A DNA stretch of 64,000 bases from Costus lasius (Eukaryota; Streptophyta; Magnoliopsida; Zingiberales; Costaceae). The notes below the pieces were generated by a model. That model saw nothing but the letters and a program-made list of their open reading frames with translations. It had not been told where the DNA came from and did no database searches. The position numbers and the translations under genes are program-made. Numbering within the stretch: the first letter of the stretch is position 1; every line of letters starts with the position of its first letter. The stretch spans positions 1,302,001 to 1,366,000 of the forward strand of contig JANVAS020000203.1 in the NCBI GenBank assembly GCA_027563935.2, written 5' to 3'. Below are positions 1 through 11,457 of this stretch, piece by piece.

Positions 1-161
1 TTGTGTCGTTTTACTTGCATTTTCACAAAAACAAAGAAAACTGATGATTCTATACCAAGTGAAGTAAAAATGTTAGAAATTAGTATAAAATCATAAAATA
101 AGCCTAAAATATCAAATAAAATACAGGTAAAAATGTGGTGTAAATGCAACTCATCAGAATC
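1..161 (-). mobile_element. LTR fragment, possibly Athila/Tat-like, at left edge
   Basis: This AT-rich sequence stops abruptly at 161, where it meets copia A's 3' LTR about 12 bp short of that LTR's expected end. Read on the minus strand it begins TGATGAGTTGC, a TG start typical of LTRs and similar in style to the Athila-like LTR at 35460. The other end and its TSD lie outside the window. The TSD should be GAATC if the copy at 162-166 is one half. No coding sequence is visible. Orientation and family are inferences. Confidence 0.4.
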
Positions 162-3100
162 CCGGGGGATATTTTATAACTTTTTCATCAAACAATACGA
201 TTGCATAGCGAAAGAATATCTGCGAAACAAGCCGGTCCCAAAAACCCAATGAAGATCGTCTTGCGAGGGGGTCGACACGATGAGATAGAAAATACCTAGA
301 GCAAGTGGAGGCCGATGTCGAGGTAGGCGCCCAAGCGTGCGCCCTCTGCACTCCCACACACACGGATGCCTTGAGTCCTTTTCTTCCACTTCCGATGCTA
401 GCCTTGAGAAAAAGATCCAAGCCTTAGGTCACCTTCCTCTTTTCTTGCACCACCTTCAAGGAAGATGCACCAAGGTAGAAGAAGGATGGAGATGATGCCG
501 CCAAGGTCTTCCTTCACTTGCGCCAAGAGGAGGAAGAAAAGAAGAAGCTTGCGGCCAAGGGAGGAAGAGATGCGCCAAAGACCTATGCTCTTCCCCCTTT
601 GAAGTTGCTTACTCACACCAATTTGATTGCATATATGTGCTCTCGCATGTATATGTATATATGTGGAGCAAGGGGCGGCAAGACAAGGTGATGGGCGCAA
701 CTCATGAAGAGGCATGCGGCTAGGGTATGAGAGGTTAAGCAATTAGGGTTAGGGTTAAGGAAATTATCCAAGAGTTTTCCATAAACCCTTTCCTATTAGC
801 CACATGCGCCAAAGACCTTCCTAAGAAGTTCTTCTAGCCATGTCAGCCCCAAGACTTGCCATAGAGGCAAATATTCCATCCAAGGTAGAAGGCTACTTCC
901 TTATGAAGCAAATTGTGCCAACTCCTCTCCATTATGCCCATAGGTGCCACTGGGGGGGGGGAGATTTTTCTCCATTATACCCTTTTAGCCCATTATCTCT
1001 TCATGACAACTTGTTATTGGGCCTCATTGGGAAATGAGTTAGCCCAAACTTCATTGCACAAGCTGATTAAGCCATTGGATCTAACAAAATACAACCCAAA
1101 GTCAAATGTGACCAACCATGGTCAATTTTGGGTCAACCTACCAAAAATGAAGTTTTGCTCCAATAACTCTCTCTCATCTAGTCAGGCCCATTGGCGCTGA
1201 TGAAATCTCCCAAATAGATCCGAGCTATCCAATAACTCGATCATAAGGCTTCCCAATCAATACGAGAACTCGAGTATTAAGGTGTTCGACCCTATAAGTT
1301 CCTCTAACGTTGGTAGTGCTGACCTAAAGTTACCACAAGTAGTGAATAACACCTAGCAGTGCATTGCTGCTACCTAAGTCATCAGAATAGATATCGATAT
1401 CGACATCCCCATCATTGCAACTAGTGTAACATCCCACATTCTTAACCCCAAACAAATGGCACAATTCACAAATGATACAGGATGTTTCATATAAGATCGA
1501 TCATATGCTAGGTAAAACCGAGTTCAAGAAAACACGATCTGAAAAATTTCATAAATCCATACACACAAATTCACCAAAACTCAAATCTCATAAGGGTACC
1601 TGCCACCACGCAATCCTTGCACTAGACATATGCAAGGCAATAGTTATATCAAAACCGATTCAAAATTCATAAAATCCATAAAGGTACCTGCCACCAGGCA
1701 ATACTTGCACTAGACATATGCAAGTTACAGGGTATATCAAAACCGATTGCACGGAATATACAACAAGCCGAAATTCAAAACAAAATCATAAAATCGGTTT
1801 TATAAACCCATACCAAACACCGAAACCAGGCTGAAGCCCGCGGTGACACAAAAATCAAACTCTGTTAACTGCCACAATCTGGCAACACAAATTCACATAG
1901 TTCACATGGTTCACATCACATAGTTCACATAGTTCATATAAATCATATGGTTTAGCCACAACCGGCTCCAGAAAATTTTAGCATAAAAGTTCTTAAGCAG
2001 CAAACATAATATCCACGCCAATATTACTCATGAAATGCGCCCCTGCTCTATGCCTGAAAATAGTGAGGGGTGAGCTACACAGCCCAGTGAGTGGATAGTC
2101 TAAATCGACCATCCATAACATACACTCAAAAATATAGGCAGATTATTTTAAAAATCTTTAACAAGAACATTACGTCAACATATAACAAAATAAAGAAACA
2201 GAAATCATATAGACAGTCAGATGTACACACTAGCATATAACAAACTCATGTTCACAAACTCAGGTTTTAGAGTTTTACTCTAACCCAATTAAACACATAT
2301 ATTTTAAACCAACTAAACACATAACAACTTAGGTTCACAAACTCAGGTTCTCGAGTTATACTCTAAACCACTAAACACACCAACACATAAGCAACCTAGT
2401 TGTCCAGCATATTCAGTAGTGACCAATATGGTCTAACCCGGCTTGGCCAAAGCACTGGGAGCCGCATGCAACACATAAACATGGATAGTGAGTAGAATCA
2501 AGAGGTGGCCCCCGCCAGGTCACGACGTGGCACTTTGCTCCCTCACCCCATAACACATCAGAGTGATGACATCAAGAGGTGGCCCCTGTCTGATCAAGAC
2601 ATGGCACTTTGCGTCTTATATCACCCTGTCACATAAAGAGTAATGACATCAAGAGGTGGCCCCTGTCTGATCAAGACATGGCACTTTGCGTCTTATATTA
2701 CCCCATCACATAAAAGAGTTATGACATCAAGAGGTGGCCCCTGTCCGACCAAGACATGGCACTTTGCGTCAAAAACCCGTTCTCCCAAAAGGTTCCTACT
2801 GGACAACAGACATATCTTATTTCATATTTCACAAAGGTGAACATATTTCACAAAGGTGGACTCCTAAGTGTCAACTAGACTCTAGGATAGTCATCACAAA
2901 AATCATATCGGGCAGGCTGAACATCAACCCCCATCACAATAATCATAATAGGCAGGCTGAACATCAACCTCCTCACATATCACAATACAGGGCTGAAATT
3001 CAAACCCTTAACATAACACATAAGGACTATCCCCTTGAGTTCATAGTTACACCTAGCCTTAGTCCTAACCAACACACAACACATAATATTCAAAATTCTC

Positions 3101-5279
3101 ATAATCACATAATTTTCAAAAATCTCATAACCACATAATGTTCACAATTTACATAACAACATAATATTCCAAAAATCACACAAACTCCTAATATTTAAAA
3201 ATCACACAATTACATAATATTAACAATCATATAATGTAGTGTGGTCCTTAGGTTTCATGCTGATTAGTTCAGTCAAACCTTACTAGGTTATCATCCAAAT
3301 TTCTCAAACAATTTCTCAATAATGCAGTTAACAAGTATCCATAAAATCAACAAAAAATGTAAAACATGTATTCTTACTAACGGGATAAAATCACTGATTT
3401 AATACTCAAAATTCATACTAAAAAAAATATATCTAGATAACAAGGATTTCATACTCAAAATTCAATGATTTAATGCTACCAAAATTCCCTATAAAAACAC
3501 CTTAAATTTCATACAAATTTTCGGTTAAATAATCATCAAGATTTCGGTTTTCATAATTAAATCAAATTTCAGTTTTCATAACAATTATCAAGATTATTTC
3601 GGTTTTCATAATTAACATCAAAATTCGGTTTTCATACCAATTATCAAGATCAATTCGGTTTACATGGAAAATTAGGTTTTCATGGAGAAATACAATTCGG
3701 TTCTCATGAATAACAATGCCCTAAATTCGGTTTTCATACCTTACATACACTTCTTAATTACGGTTTTAACATGGTAAAATTTCCAAAATTTCCAATCCAT
3801 TCAATATATCAATTAACACAACTAAGTTCATAGGTCAAACAAGACATTCCACTCACCTTGAACCGTGAATACTAATAAGAAAACCCTTCCAAAAATTCGT
3901 CTAGAGTCTTGCCACCACCAAGGGAAAAGAACGCCACCCAAATCAAAGATGCCGGCCAAGGAAAAGGAAGAGGAAGAGGAAAATCGTCCAAGCCTTCAAA
4001 GAAATCGCCCCCTCCTTCCTAGCCGTCGCCCAAGTTTTTCTTCAAGCCCAAAAGTCGCCAACTCTCTACCCTAACCGAAATTACCTACTTAAATTTCGGT
4101 TTTTAAGGTTTTAACCCTCTAACCAATTAATTCAAAAAGGGTTTAACCCATTAACCCATTAATTCAAATTTTAAAAACCCAATAATCCCATAGTTTAAGT
4201 GAAAGTCCAATAAGAGTTAATCTAACATCCAATAAGCTAGTTAACTAATTAATTTAATTAACTTACAAATAACCAATCACTTAACCGAAATCCAATAAGG
4301 ATTTAATTAATATCCAATAAGGATTTAAATTAATTTATCCTAAATTAATAACCAATAATCAACCATTAATCTCTAATTAATTTACCATAAATTAACAACC
4401 AATATAAATCACAAATCAAATAATTACAAATTAACAATCAATAAGCCAGTTAATTAGCATCCAATAATTTTATTTAAATCATAATAAAATATCACAGCTA
4501 ATGATTTATTTAATTCCAAATAATTTTATCTAATTCAAAAATAATGCTTACCATGACTCAAGATCCTTGGATCTTACAACTAGGTACACATGCATTACAG
4601 TCTTTTTGCCAAACTGATATCCAATTGGACAAGTGTGTCACCACTTGTTTTAACCCAATCACATGGTCATGACTAAATCAGGTTCTCACCTGGGTATGGC
4701 CATACACTTTCAGTCATAAAACCATAGGTGGGGCCCCATGGATATCATACTTCCCTCTGGAAGGGGCAAATCCTCTGTCTATACATTGACCTTCTCATAT
4801 GGGTTGTTGCATGCTCAATGATAACCATTATGACCTCCCAACTACGGTGAGGTGTTAGGTTGTATCAAAGCATATTCCTAACCATATAGAAGAGTCAATG
4901 ACCTCATGTCAAGGGATTAATGCATCTCCAGTCACTTGTAAGGATAACTCATGATACCAAGTCATTGCCACACAGTGGGTCGGTCCAGTATATCCACTAC
5001 TGATATACCATATGTTTGTGTTAGCACCTCGTGCCTAACCAGCCCAAATACCAGTCTCACAAGTACTATAGCTATCCCATATCCACTAAGGTACAATGAC
5101 TAGGGACAAGAGTTTGAGCACAGATCCAATCTATCTCCATGGATATTATCATGTAGGAACATAATCGCAGATGTAAACTAAGCATGATAACGATAATGCC
5201 AGAATGATATATAAGAAATATTTGTATCAAGTAGTACAAAGGCATACCAAAACTAGGTCTCAGGGCATAAACACCAACA
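162..5279 (-). mobile_element. 3' LTR of copia element A, interrupted by a solo Tekay LTR
   Basis: Reading leftward from 5279, the LTR starts TGTTGGTGTTTATGCCC and lies next to a polypurine tract and the end of A's RNase H region, so it is A's 3' LTR. It resembles the E' solo LTR (59768-61747) along its length. Removing the insertion at 1425-4578 leaves about 1.96 kb, against 1.98 kb for E'. The last dozen bases are lost to the element at 1-161. Against A's own 5' LTR (46480-47056) there are roughly 30 differences in 250 bases by eye, which makes A by far the oldest layer here. Confidence 0.85.
1425..4578 (-). mobile_element. Solo LTR of the Tekay-type gypsy family
   Basis: This 3154-bp sequence is the reverse complement of the same LTR family as 47057-50161. 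It begins (minus strand) TGTAAGATCCAAGG at 4578 and ends at 1425. It is flanked by TSD ACTAG at 1420-1424 and 4579-4583 and carries no internal coding region. The uninterrupted target can be read in the related LTR near 60470. It includes the family's roughly 78-bp tandem units near 2500-2775 and many AT-rich tracts. Small reading frames inside it are not supported as genes. Confidence 0.93.
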
Positions 5280-5290
5280 ATCTCCCACTT
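5280..5290 (-). other. Polypurine tract of copia A
   Basis: On the minus strand, AAGTGGGAGAT lies directly before the 3' LTR. The identical tract occurs before the LTRs of B and C. It would prime plus-strand DNA synthesis. Confidence 0.85.
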
Positions 5291-5300
5291 GCACTAAGAC

Positions 5301-7815
5301 CTAGAGGTTGAGGAACCTCAACCTCATATCTCTAGTATGACTATCATGCTTCTGCTGTGCCAAAGCCTTGGTCAGTGGGTCTGCTAGATTGTTCTCTGTG
5401 TCAACTCTGCTAATCTTGACATCACCTCTGTCAATGATCTCTCTGATCAGGTGAAATCTCCTGAGTATGTGTTTGGACATTTGATGAGACCATGGTTCCT
5501 TTGCCTATGCAATAGCCCCATTGTTGTCACAATAGAGCTCAATGGGATCCACAGTAGATGGAACCACCTGAAGATAGAAAATAAACTTTCTCATCCAAAC
5601 GGCTTCTTTGGCTGCCTCATAAATGGCGACATACTCAGCCTCGGTTGTAGAATCAGCTTTGGTGGATTGCTTGAAGCTCTTCTAGCATATAGCACCTCTA
5701 TTCATCTTGAACACATAGCCTGCTTACGATCTGAAGTCGTCAGGGTCAGATTAGAATGATGCATCAGTGTAGCCTTGAACACTGAGCTCTTCTCATCCCC
5801 CCCCCATAGACCAAGAACAAATCCTTAGTTCTTCTTAGATACTTCAGGATGTTCTTTACAGCCACCCAGTGCTGCAGACCTGGATTCGCTTGGTATTGGC
5901 TGGTTATGCTCATAGCGTAAGCCACGTCTGGTCTGGTACACAACATTGCATACATGATTGATCCCACTGCCGAAGCATAGGGCACACGACTTATGTCATC
6001 CCTCTCAGCCTGTGTGGTGGGACATTGGCTCTTTGAGAGAGTAAGGTCATGTCTCACTGGAAGGTACCCCTTCTTGGATTGCTCCAAGTTGAACCTCTCC
6101 ATGATCTTATCAATGTAGGTACTCTGATTAAGGGCTAGGAGCCTCTTAGATCTATCCCGGTAGATCCTCATGCCAAGGATATAGGTGGCCTCTCCTAAGT
6201 CTTTCATCTCGAAACACTTCCCCAACCATGTTTTCATAGACTAAAGACTTGGGATGTCATTTCCGATGAGCAGTTTGTCATCGACATACAAGTCCAGAAA
6301 AGTCATCAGGCTCCCACTGAATTTTTTGTACACACAGGCGTCATCTTCTCTTTTGATAAAGTCATAATCTCACACAGCTTTATCAAACCGAATATTCTAA
6401 CTTCGAGATGCTTGCTTTAATCCATAGATGGATTTCTTTAGCCTGCAGACCTTATTGGTATCTGCAAGATGGATGAAGCCATCAAGTTGTGTCATATACA
6501 CATCCTCTGTCAGATTCCCGTTAAGGAACGCAGTCTTAACATCCATCTGCCATATCTCATAGTCATGATATGCAGCTATAGCAAACAGTATCCGAATGGA
6601 CTTGATCATGGCAGCTAGCGAGAAGGTTTCATCATAGTCCACCCCGTGGACTTGCTTAAATCCTTTAGTGATGCAGGAGCATATTTATGTAGGGTTTAAT
6701 CATGCATTTATTTTCCTTTTATTTTGTTGCAATTAGGATTAGTTTAGGTTTTATTTCCTTTTAAGCATTTTAAGTTCCTAGTCAATGTATTAGGCTGCAA
6801 TTAGTTTAGGTTTGCAATTCCCTTGTTTTTAAATAGGAATAGCTAAGAAGGTCAAAGCTCAAATCCAATATCAGTCAACTTCAAATCTTCAGCCAAGCGC
6901 ATTAGATTAAATCAAGGCACTCCAATGACAAGTCAACAATTCAGGTCAAACAAAGCCAACACTCCAAAGCCAAGATTGATCTTCCACCATTCGGCTAACA
7001 CTTGGAAGGAGAAAGCACCTCTTCACATGCGCATCAAATTAGAATCCACATGAAGTCAACATTGCGCCAGCATTATCAGCATTAACATTCAGCAATTCCA
7101 ACCAAATCTAATTCACATGAGCCTGCCTGCAACCACGCCACTCCAGCTTCAACATGCGTACAAGCAATCAACAGATAAGCAAATCAAATGCATGCAGCAT
7201 GCGCTAAGGAAATCTGCATAGAGATACCAGCTGATCACAACTGGCCAATTGCCTTGCATGCGCTTGCAACTTTGGTTGCTGATTTATCTCCATGCGACTG
7301 AGAAATCCGATCGGCAGCAAAGATTTACACGCCAAGAAGACCATGGGTCTAATTATTCTTCACCTTCCATTTTAAAGCTAAGGATTGACAGCCCTCTATC
7401 TGTAGAGAGATTAAGTTAACGATTGAGGGTGAATGGGCTTTAAAAGACATTGTAATCTTCACGTTTAACGTTAAGTTAGAAAGTTATTTTTGGAACCTTC
7501 GTGGTGTGTCTTCCTCCTTGTGAGGTTAGGGTGAGCCGATGGCCCCTAGTGTTCTTGAGGGTTAGCCGCTGGCCCCTCTTTCTCTTCTCTTCTTCTCTGA
7601 ACTTCCATGGATTTGGAAGCTTCTCTTCTCTTCTTCCTCATCTTTTCTCTTCTCCAACTTTCTGCCCTGCGTCATTTAGCCACAAGTCTACCCTTAAAGG
7701 TAACTATGTTGCCATCCATGTTAGTCTTTCTCTTGAAGACTCATTTACAGCCTATGGGTTTTCCCCATAAGGCAGCTCAACCAAATCCCAAACTTGGTTA
7801 GCTGACATGGAATCC
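5301..7815 (-). pseudogene. Copia A reverse transcriptase and RNase H (decayed)
   Basis: Minus-strand remnant of the pol C-terminal half. From right to left: an RT start with GRLVAK (7680-7815), then after solo LTR X the motifs GFKQVHG, YDETFS and QMDVKTAFLNGN (6397-6668), the catalytic YVDD (about 6275), the DLGEA region (5764-6237), and RNase H with a CDN motif and the ADPLTKALAQ tail, ending at a stop at 5301-5303. In-frame stops near 6241 and in the RNase H part, plus frameshifts, make it non-functional. Cutting out X and one TSD restores continuity across the RT, which proves one original gene. The next part is at 35021. Confidence 0.9.
6669..7674. mobile_element. Solo LTR X, unclassified family
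   Basis: A 1006-bp insertion with ends TGATGCAGG and CCTGCGTCA (imperfect inverted ends, TG...CA) and TSD TTTAG at 6664-6668 and 7675-7679. It splits A's RT. It has no coding sequence, no primer-binding site and no second LTR, so a solo LTR is the simplest reading. A TTTTTAAATAGG stretch near 6828 could be a TATA box for forward transcription. I do not recognise the family, and no related copy is in the window. Confidence 0.75.
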
Positions 7816-7998
7816 TGTTGGGGTATGCCCTTAAGGCTAAATGTTTGAGGCCTTGGGTTATTATCAGTATCATGTACAAACTATGTATATGTTTTATAAA
7901 GGCAATTGTTGTTATTCAGATTGTTGCATTACCTGCTGCTATATGTATACTTCTGAGTAATGTCTCAATGATGTTCAGCTTAGCTGATTTTCAGAGTT
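7816..7998 (+). mobile_element. Copia B 5' LTR, first segment
   Basis: First 183 bp of B's 5' LTR, starting TGTTGGGGTATGCCC and nearly identical to the start of B's 3' LTR at 33349. It ends with GAGTT (7994-7998), the target of copia C. The LTR resumes at 24416. Confidence 0.93.
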
Positions 7999-9676
7999 TG
8001 TTGGGGTATGCCCTTAAGGCTAATGTTTGAGGCCTGTGGGAATGTATCTGTATCATGTAATAAACTGTTATGTTTATAAAGGCATGGTTATTATTCAGTT
8101 GTTTACATTGTCTGCTGCAATATATGTTCTTCTGAATAATGTCTCAAAGCTGTTCAGCTGGGCTGACATGCTGTTATGTCCTTAGTCGATATATCTTGGT
8201 GAACATGAGACAGCCTTGATATGGTTAAGACTAATATGTGTTCTAATCTTATAGGATGCTTCGAGCATGGAATAAGATGTAGACTCATGGGTACATTGGA
8301 TGTGCTGGACAGACCCTACTAGGTTATTCAATTGTTTGTCACAATGTGAATATTCCTTGAATATGACAAGTGGCACATTTCCTCTGACTTGAGATCACTT
8401 GTGTTTTCTAAATGATGATTGTCATTGTTTTGAGATAGTTCAATATCATTTGAAACATAATGATTATAGACTATCTTGGATGGTGAGCTTGAATCAGGTT
8501 AGGGCACTAGTGATAGACATAGGATTGCCGTCTCCTTGTTCAAGGAGTGTGATGTTCTAAAGGGGCCCCCTGGATGAGATGATTGAGAAAAGAGTATGGC
8601 CATACCCAGGTGACAGTGTTCATCTGATCTAATCATGCTCATCATATTGGAGCTACAAGCTTGACACGCTTGTCCAATAAGAACATCCAGTGGCAAAGGA
8701 AATATGCATGCCTTGTGAATTGATTCACACTTGTGCTATGGTTTGGGTGTAGTCTTGGAAGACTCTTTCCTTTATATCGGGAGACAGTGATGTGTTGCTA
8801 GATACCCCTCACTGATCGTGATAATGTGAATTATCGTTACCGACATTTAAAGGAAACCCTTAGGGTCGCACAATTTGATGATATGGCTTACTTCAGTCAG
8901 ATCGTGTGGACTGAATTGTTTGGGTTCAGTTTAAAGTGATTTAATCTCTGATTGTAAGTGAGATCTAGTCTGATCATGTTTGATTGATTAGGGCTTGAGA
9001 TCGGTAAGCTTCGATCGAGAGAATGATTGCTAGATCGGGCAGATCAGAAGCATCAAGAGATTAACGGTCAGATCTGGAGCCTTAGGGTTTATTTGAGATC
9101 TAGACTAGATCATTGGCTTGATTGGTTCTTAAACCGAACCAATGTGAACCGGCTCATGAAATGAGCGCATGGTTCAAGGCTTGGCGACTTGTTCACTTGG
9201 CGTGAACATTGGAGCGAGTGGTGTGGCTATTTTTAGTAACCACGATCTCCACTTGGAGATAACGCTCACGTTCGAATAGCTCTTGCTATTCTCGCCTCTC
9301 AAGCGACCTCTCTCTCGACACTCGTTGTGTGTGGCGACGCATGGAAGATAGAGGAGGTTTTTGGCCAAAAGAGAAAAACACATCTCCATCCCTTTTCACT
9401 CGATCAAGGACTCCAAGGAACCTTGCTAGCACAAGGAGCACCAAGGGTAGGCGCATTGATCATCTTGTGTGTGAAACTTAGGAGAAGGCTCGCTTGCGTC
9501 TTTCCTTCCAAAGCTTCATCAAACCGATGGCAATGGTATGAGTTTATCTTCATCTATTCAAATATTCGAAAGCTAGTTATATGACATATATAGATCCTTT
9601 GAAATCCTAATATCCCATGCAAAATTTTGTTGCGCCACCATTAGGGTTTCTACCCCTTAGTTAGGGGTTCCCTTCA
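7999..9676 (+). mobile_element. Copia C LTR 1 (5')
   Basis: 1678-bp LTR from TGTTGGGG to CCCTTCA. It differs from LTR2 and LTR3 by about four bases each by eye. It contains palindromes at 8820-8835, 9121-9143 and 9191-9207, an AT-rich MADS-like box at 9227-9236, and the unit ATGGCAATG at 9527-9535 followed by a GTATGAG donor-like sequence. Small reading frames in it are not independent genes. Confidence 0.95.
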
Positions 9677-11436
9677 ATTGGTATCAGAGCCAGGGTTATA
9701 TGTTCATATGATTGCTTTGATTGTGAATCCATATATGCTTAGATCTTATATGTGCGAAACTAGTTTATGCTTTTCTTTTTGCGCATCTATGTTGGCGCAT
9801 GTTGTAGCTTAAGTTTTCTCAAAAGGAAATATCACATGCGCGTTTAACATTAGATCTAAGGCCCTGCTATAAACCCTTAGACGGGTTATTAGGGTTGAAA
9901 TCACCCCCTAGGTCAGATCCAATCAGTCTGATCAGACTATCTGACAGCCTTGATGGGTCGACTGGATAGCACCTTGGCGCAAGCTTGAGGTGGCTACAGG
10001 TCGACTGCAGACAGGCGTGTAGCGATGTCTGATTGAGACGACCCATGAACGCACCTGAGTTAGGCCCGGGGTCACACCCGCTTGCCAGACCTCAGTGTGG
10101 TTGTTCAGCCCTGGCGCATGCATGGTTGACCTTATGGTCGACTCAAGTCAGTTAGGACTTGGTGCATGCAAGGGCAGAGGATCTGACTAGGTTGGTTGAG
10201 TGGATCCCTAGTAATGGACCGTTGTAAGGTTGTAGGGCAAATAAGGAAAAATTAAAATTAATCCCATGGGGTTTTTCGAAAAATTTTAATTTTTTATGAT
10301 GGATCACATGATTGCTGATTGGATGCATATGTTTGTCTATTTAGTCTTATGTGGGCTGCCCATATTAATTGTGTGCTGTGCTGGGGCCTGCGTGCCTGGG
10401 ATTTAAAATTGTTGTAAATTAATTATTGTGATCTGCGCATCACATTGCTTTAATTTATAAAATGTTATTGACCTGCGTGTCAATCTTGTCTAGATAGTTA
10501 AATTTGTAATTTAATTAGACAAGAGCACAGAGCACACTTGGCAGAGGCGCATGCAGTAGTGGCTTGACCAGGTGGGAGGTCTAGGGTTCGACCCTAGGAC
10601 CTGGCGCATTTTCCTGGTGGGCGCACCAGAGCTGCAATTGGCGCTTGGGCCCTGGTATGGGCCAGATGAGCAGCAAAAGACCCATGAAGAGCAAGTGAAG
10701 ACTTAAACTAGGTTAAGGTCTTCTAGGGCTATGGGCTTTTACCACATAAGAACCATGCTTTCTTTTATTGCTTATATAAGTAGAACAGCATGTTTTAATT
10801 TATCTTCTGCTATCACCATAGGAATTGTATGATAGTGAAGAAGATAAAAGACCGTTAAAATCCAACGCTAAAATATCAAGCTCGTAAGCCTTCTGACGCG
10901 AAACCTCACTGTTCTGATTATCGTTGGAGCCGTGTTGTACCCACTCAGTGGGCACATCCATCTATCTTCAGACGGTGTGGGATTACACCTGTGTGTTACA
11001 GAGTAGGGATTTATCCCTTCTCGTTGCTCAGCATAGCACATGGTGGTCCAGGGAGTAGGTCGGGTCAGCTTGACCGTGTAGGCTACATATGTGGCGCATA
11101 TGGTAGCACATGGAGGCAGCCATCTGCGGGGGTCAGAGACTGTGTTGTACCAACTCAGTTGGCACAGTCTGCTGGACTGCCCAGATGAAGGGAATCGCAC
11201 GGGTTGGCGATCGGCAGGGACTGCCTACCGGAGATTAGTGCTTGTACTCTCTGTGTATCTTATCTCGCCTGAGCGGGACGCGGAGACCAAGTATGAAATC
11301 CGGATCCCATCTCACTAAAAGAGTGTCTACTAATGGATTTTTCAGTCAGATAAAATAGTGAGAAAAGGAATCTTTCTTAAGTCCTGATTGATTCTTATAC
11401 ATTGATACTGACCTTGCTGTTCTTGCATTGTTGTAG
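9536..11436 (+). other. Candidate gag leader intron, C copy 1 (spans primer site and leader)
   Basis: About 1.78 kb without coding sequence separates the LTR from gag. It begins in the LTR just after ATGGCAATG with GTATGAG. It ends TTGTTGTAG at 11436, preceded by a CTGAC branch-like motif and a T-rich tract. Joining 9535 to 11437 is phase 0 and runs in frame through seven codons to the ATG at 11458. The primer site (9679-9691), a structured core (about 9970-10100) and two related hairpins (10932-10955, 11141-11166) lie inside. Splicing is predicted, not shown. Confidence 0.55.
9679..9691 (+). other. Primer-binding site, C copy 1
   Basis: TGGTATCAGAGCC lies two bases after the LTR. It matches the usual plant retrotransposon site complementary to the 3' end of initiator methionine tRNA. 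Confidence 0.9.
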
Positions 11437-11457
11437 ATACCTGCAGCAACGAACACC

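Noticed and set aside
741..756. Telomere-like TTAGGGTTAGGG
   Set aside because: Only two units inside a copia LTR; chance or old microsatellite, not a telomeric tract.
951..960. Runs of G (also near 38390, 41508 and 46985) as biological frameshift sites
   Set aside because: Homopolymers are common assembly error sites; only the 38390 run falls in coding sequence and I treat that shift as uncertain.
2643..3138. Repetitive reading frame MTSRGGPC...
   Set aside because: It is the translation of the 78-bp repeats in a solo Tekay-type LTR; the same frame appears antisense in both full-length LTRs.
8182..9389. Minus-strand frames repeated in every copia LTR
   Set aside because: Their recurrence follows LTR copying, and their variation shows no sign of protein constraint.
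10557..10597. tRNA-like A and B boxes (GGTTCGACCCT) in the copia C leader
   Set aside because: The boxes are too close for a tRNA, no cloverleaf forms, and the B-box part is explained by the palindrome CTAGGGTTCGACCCTAG. B's copy is degraded.
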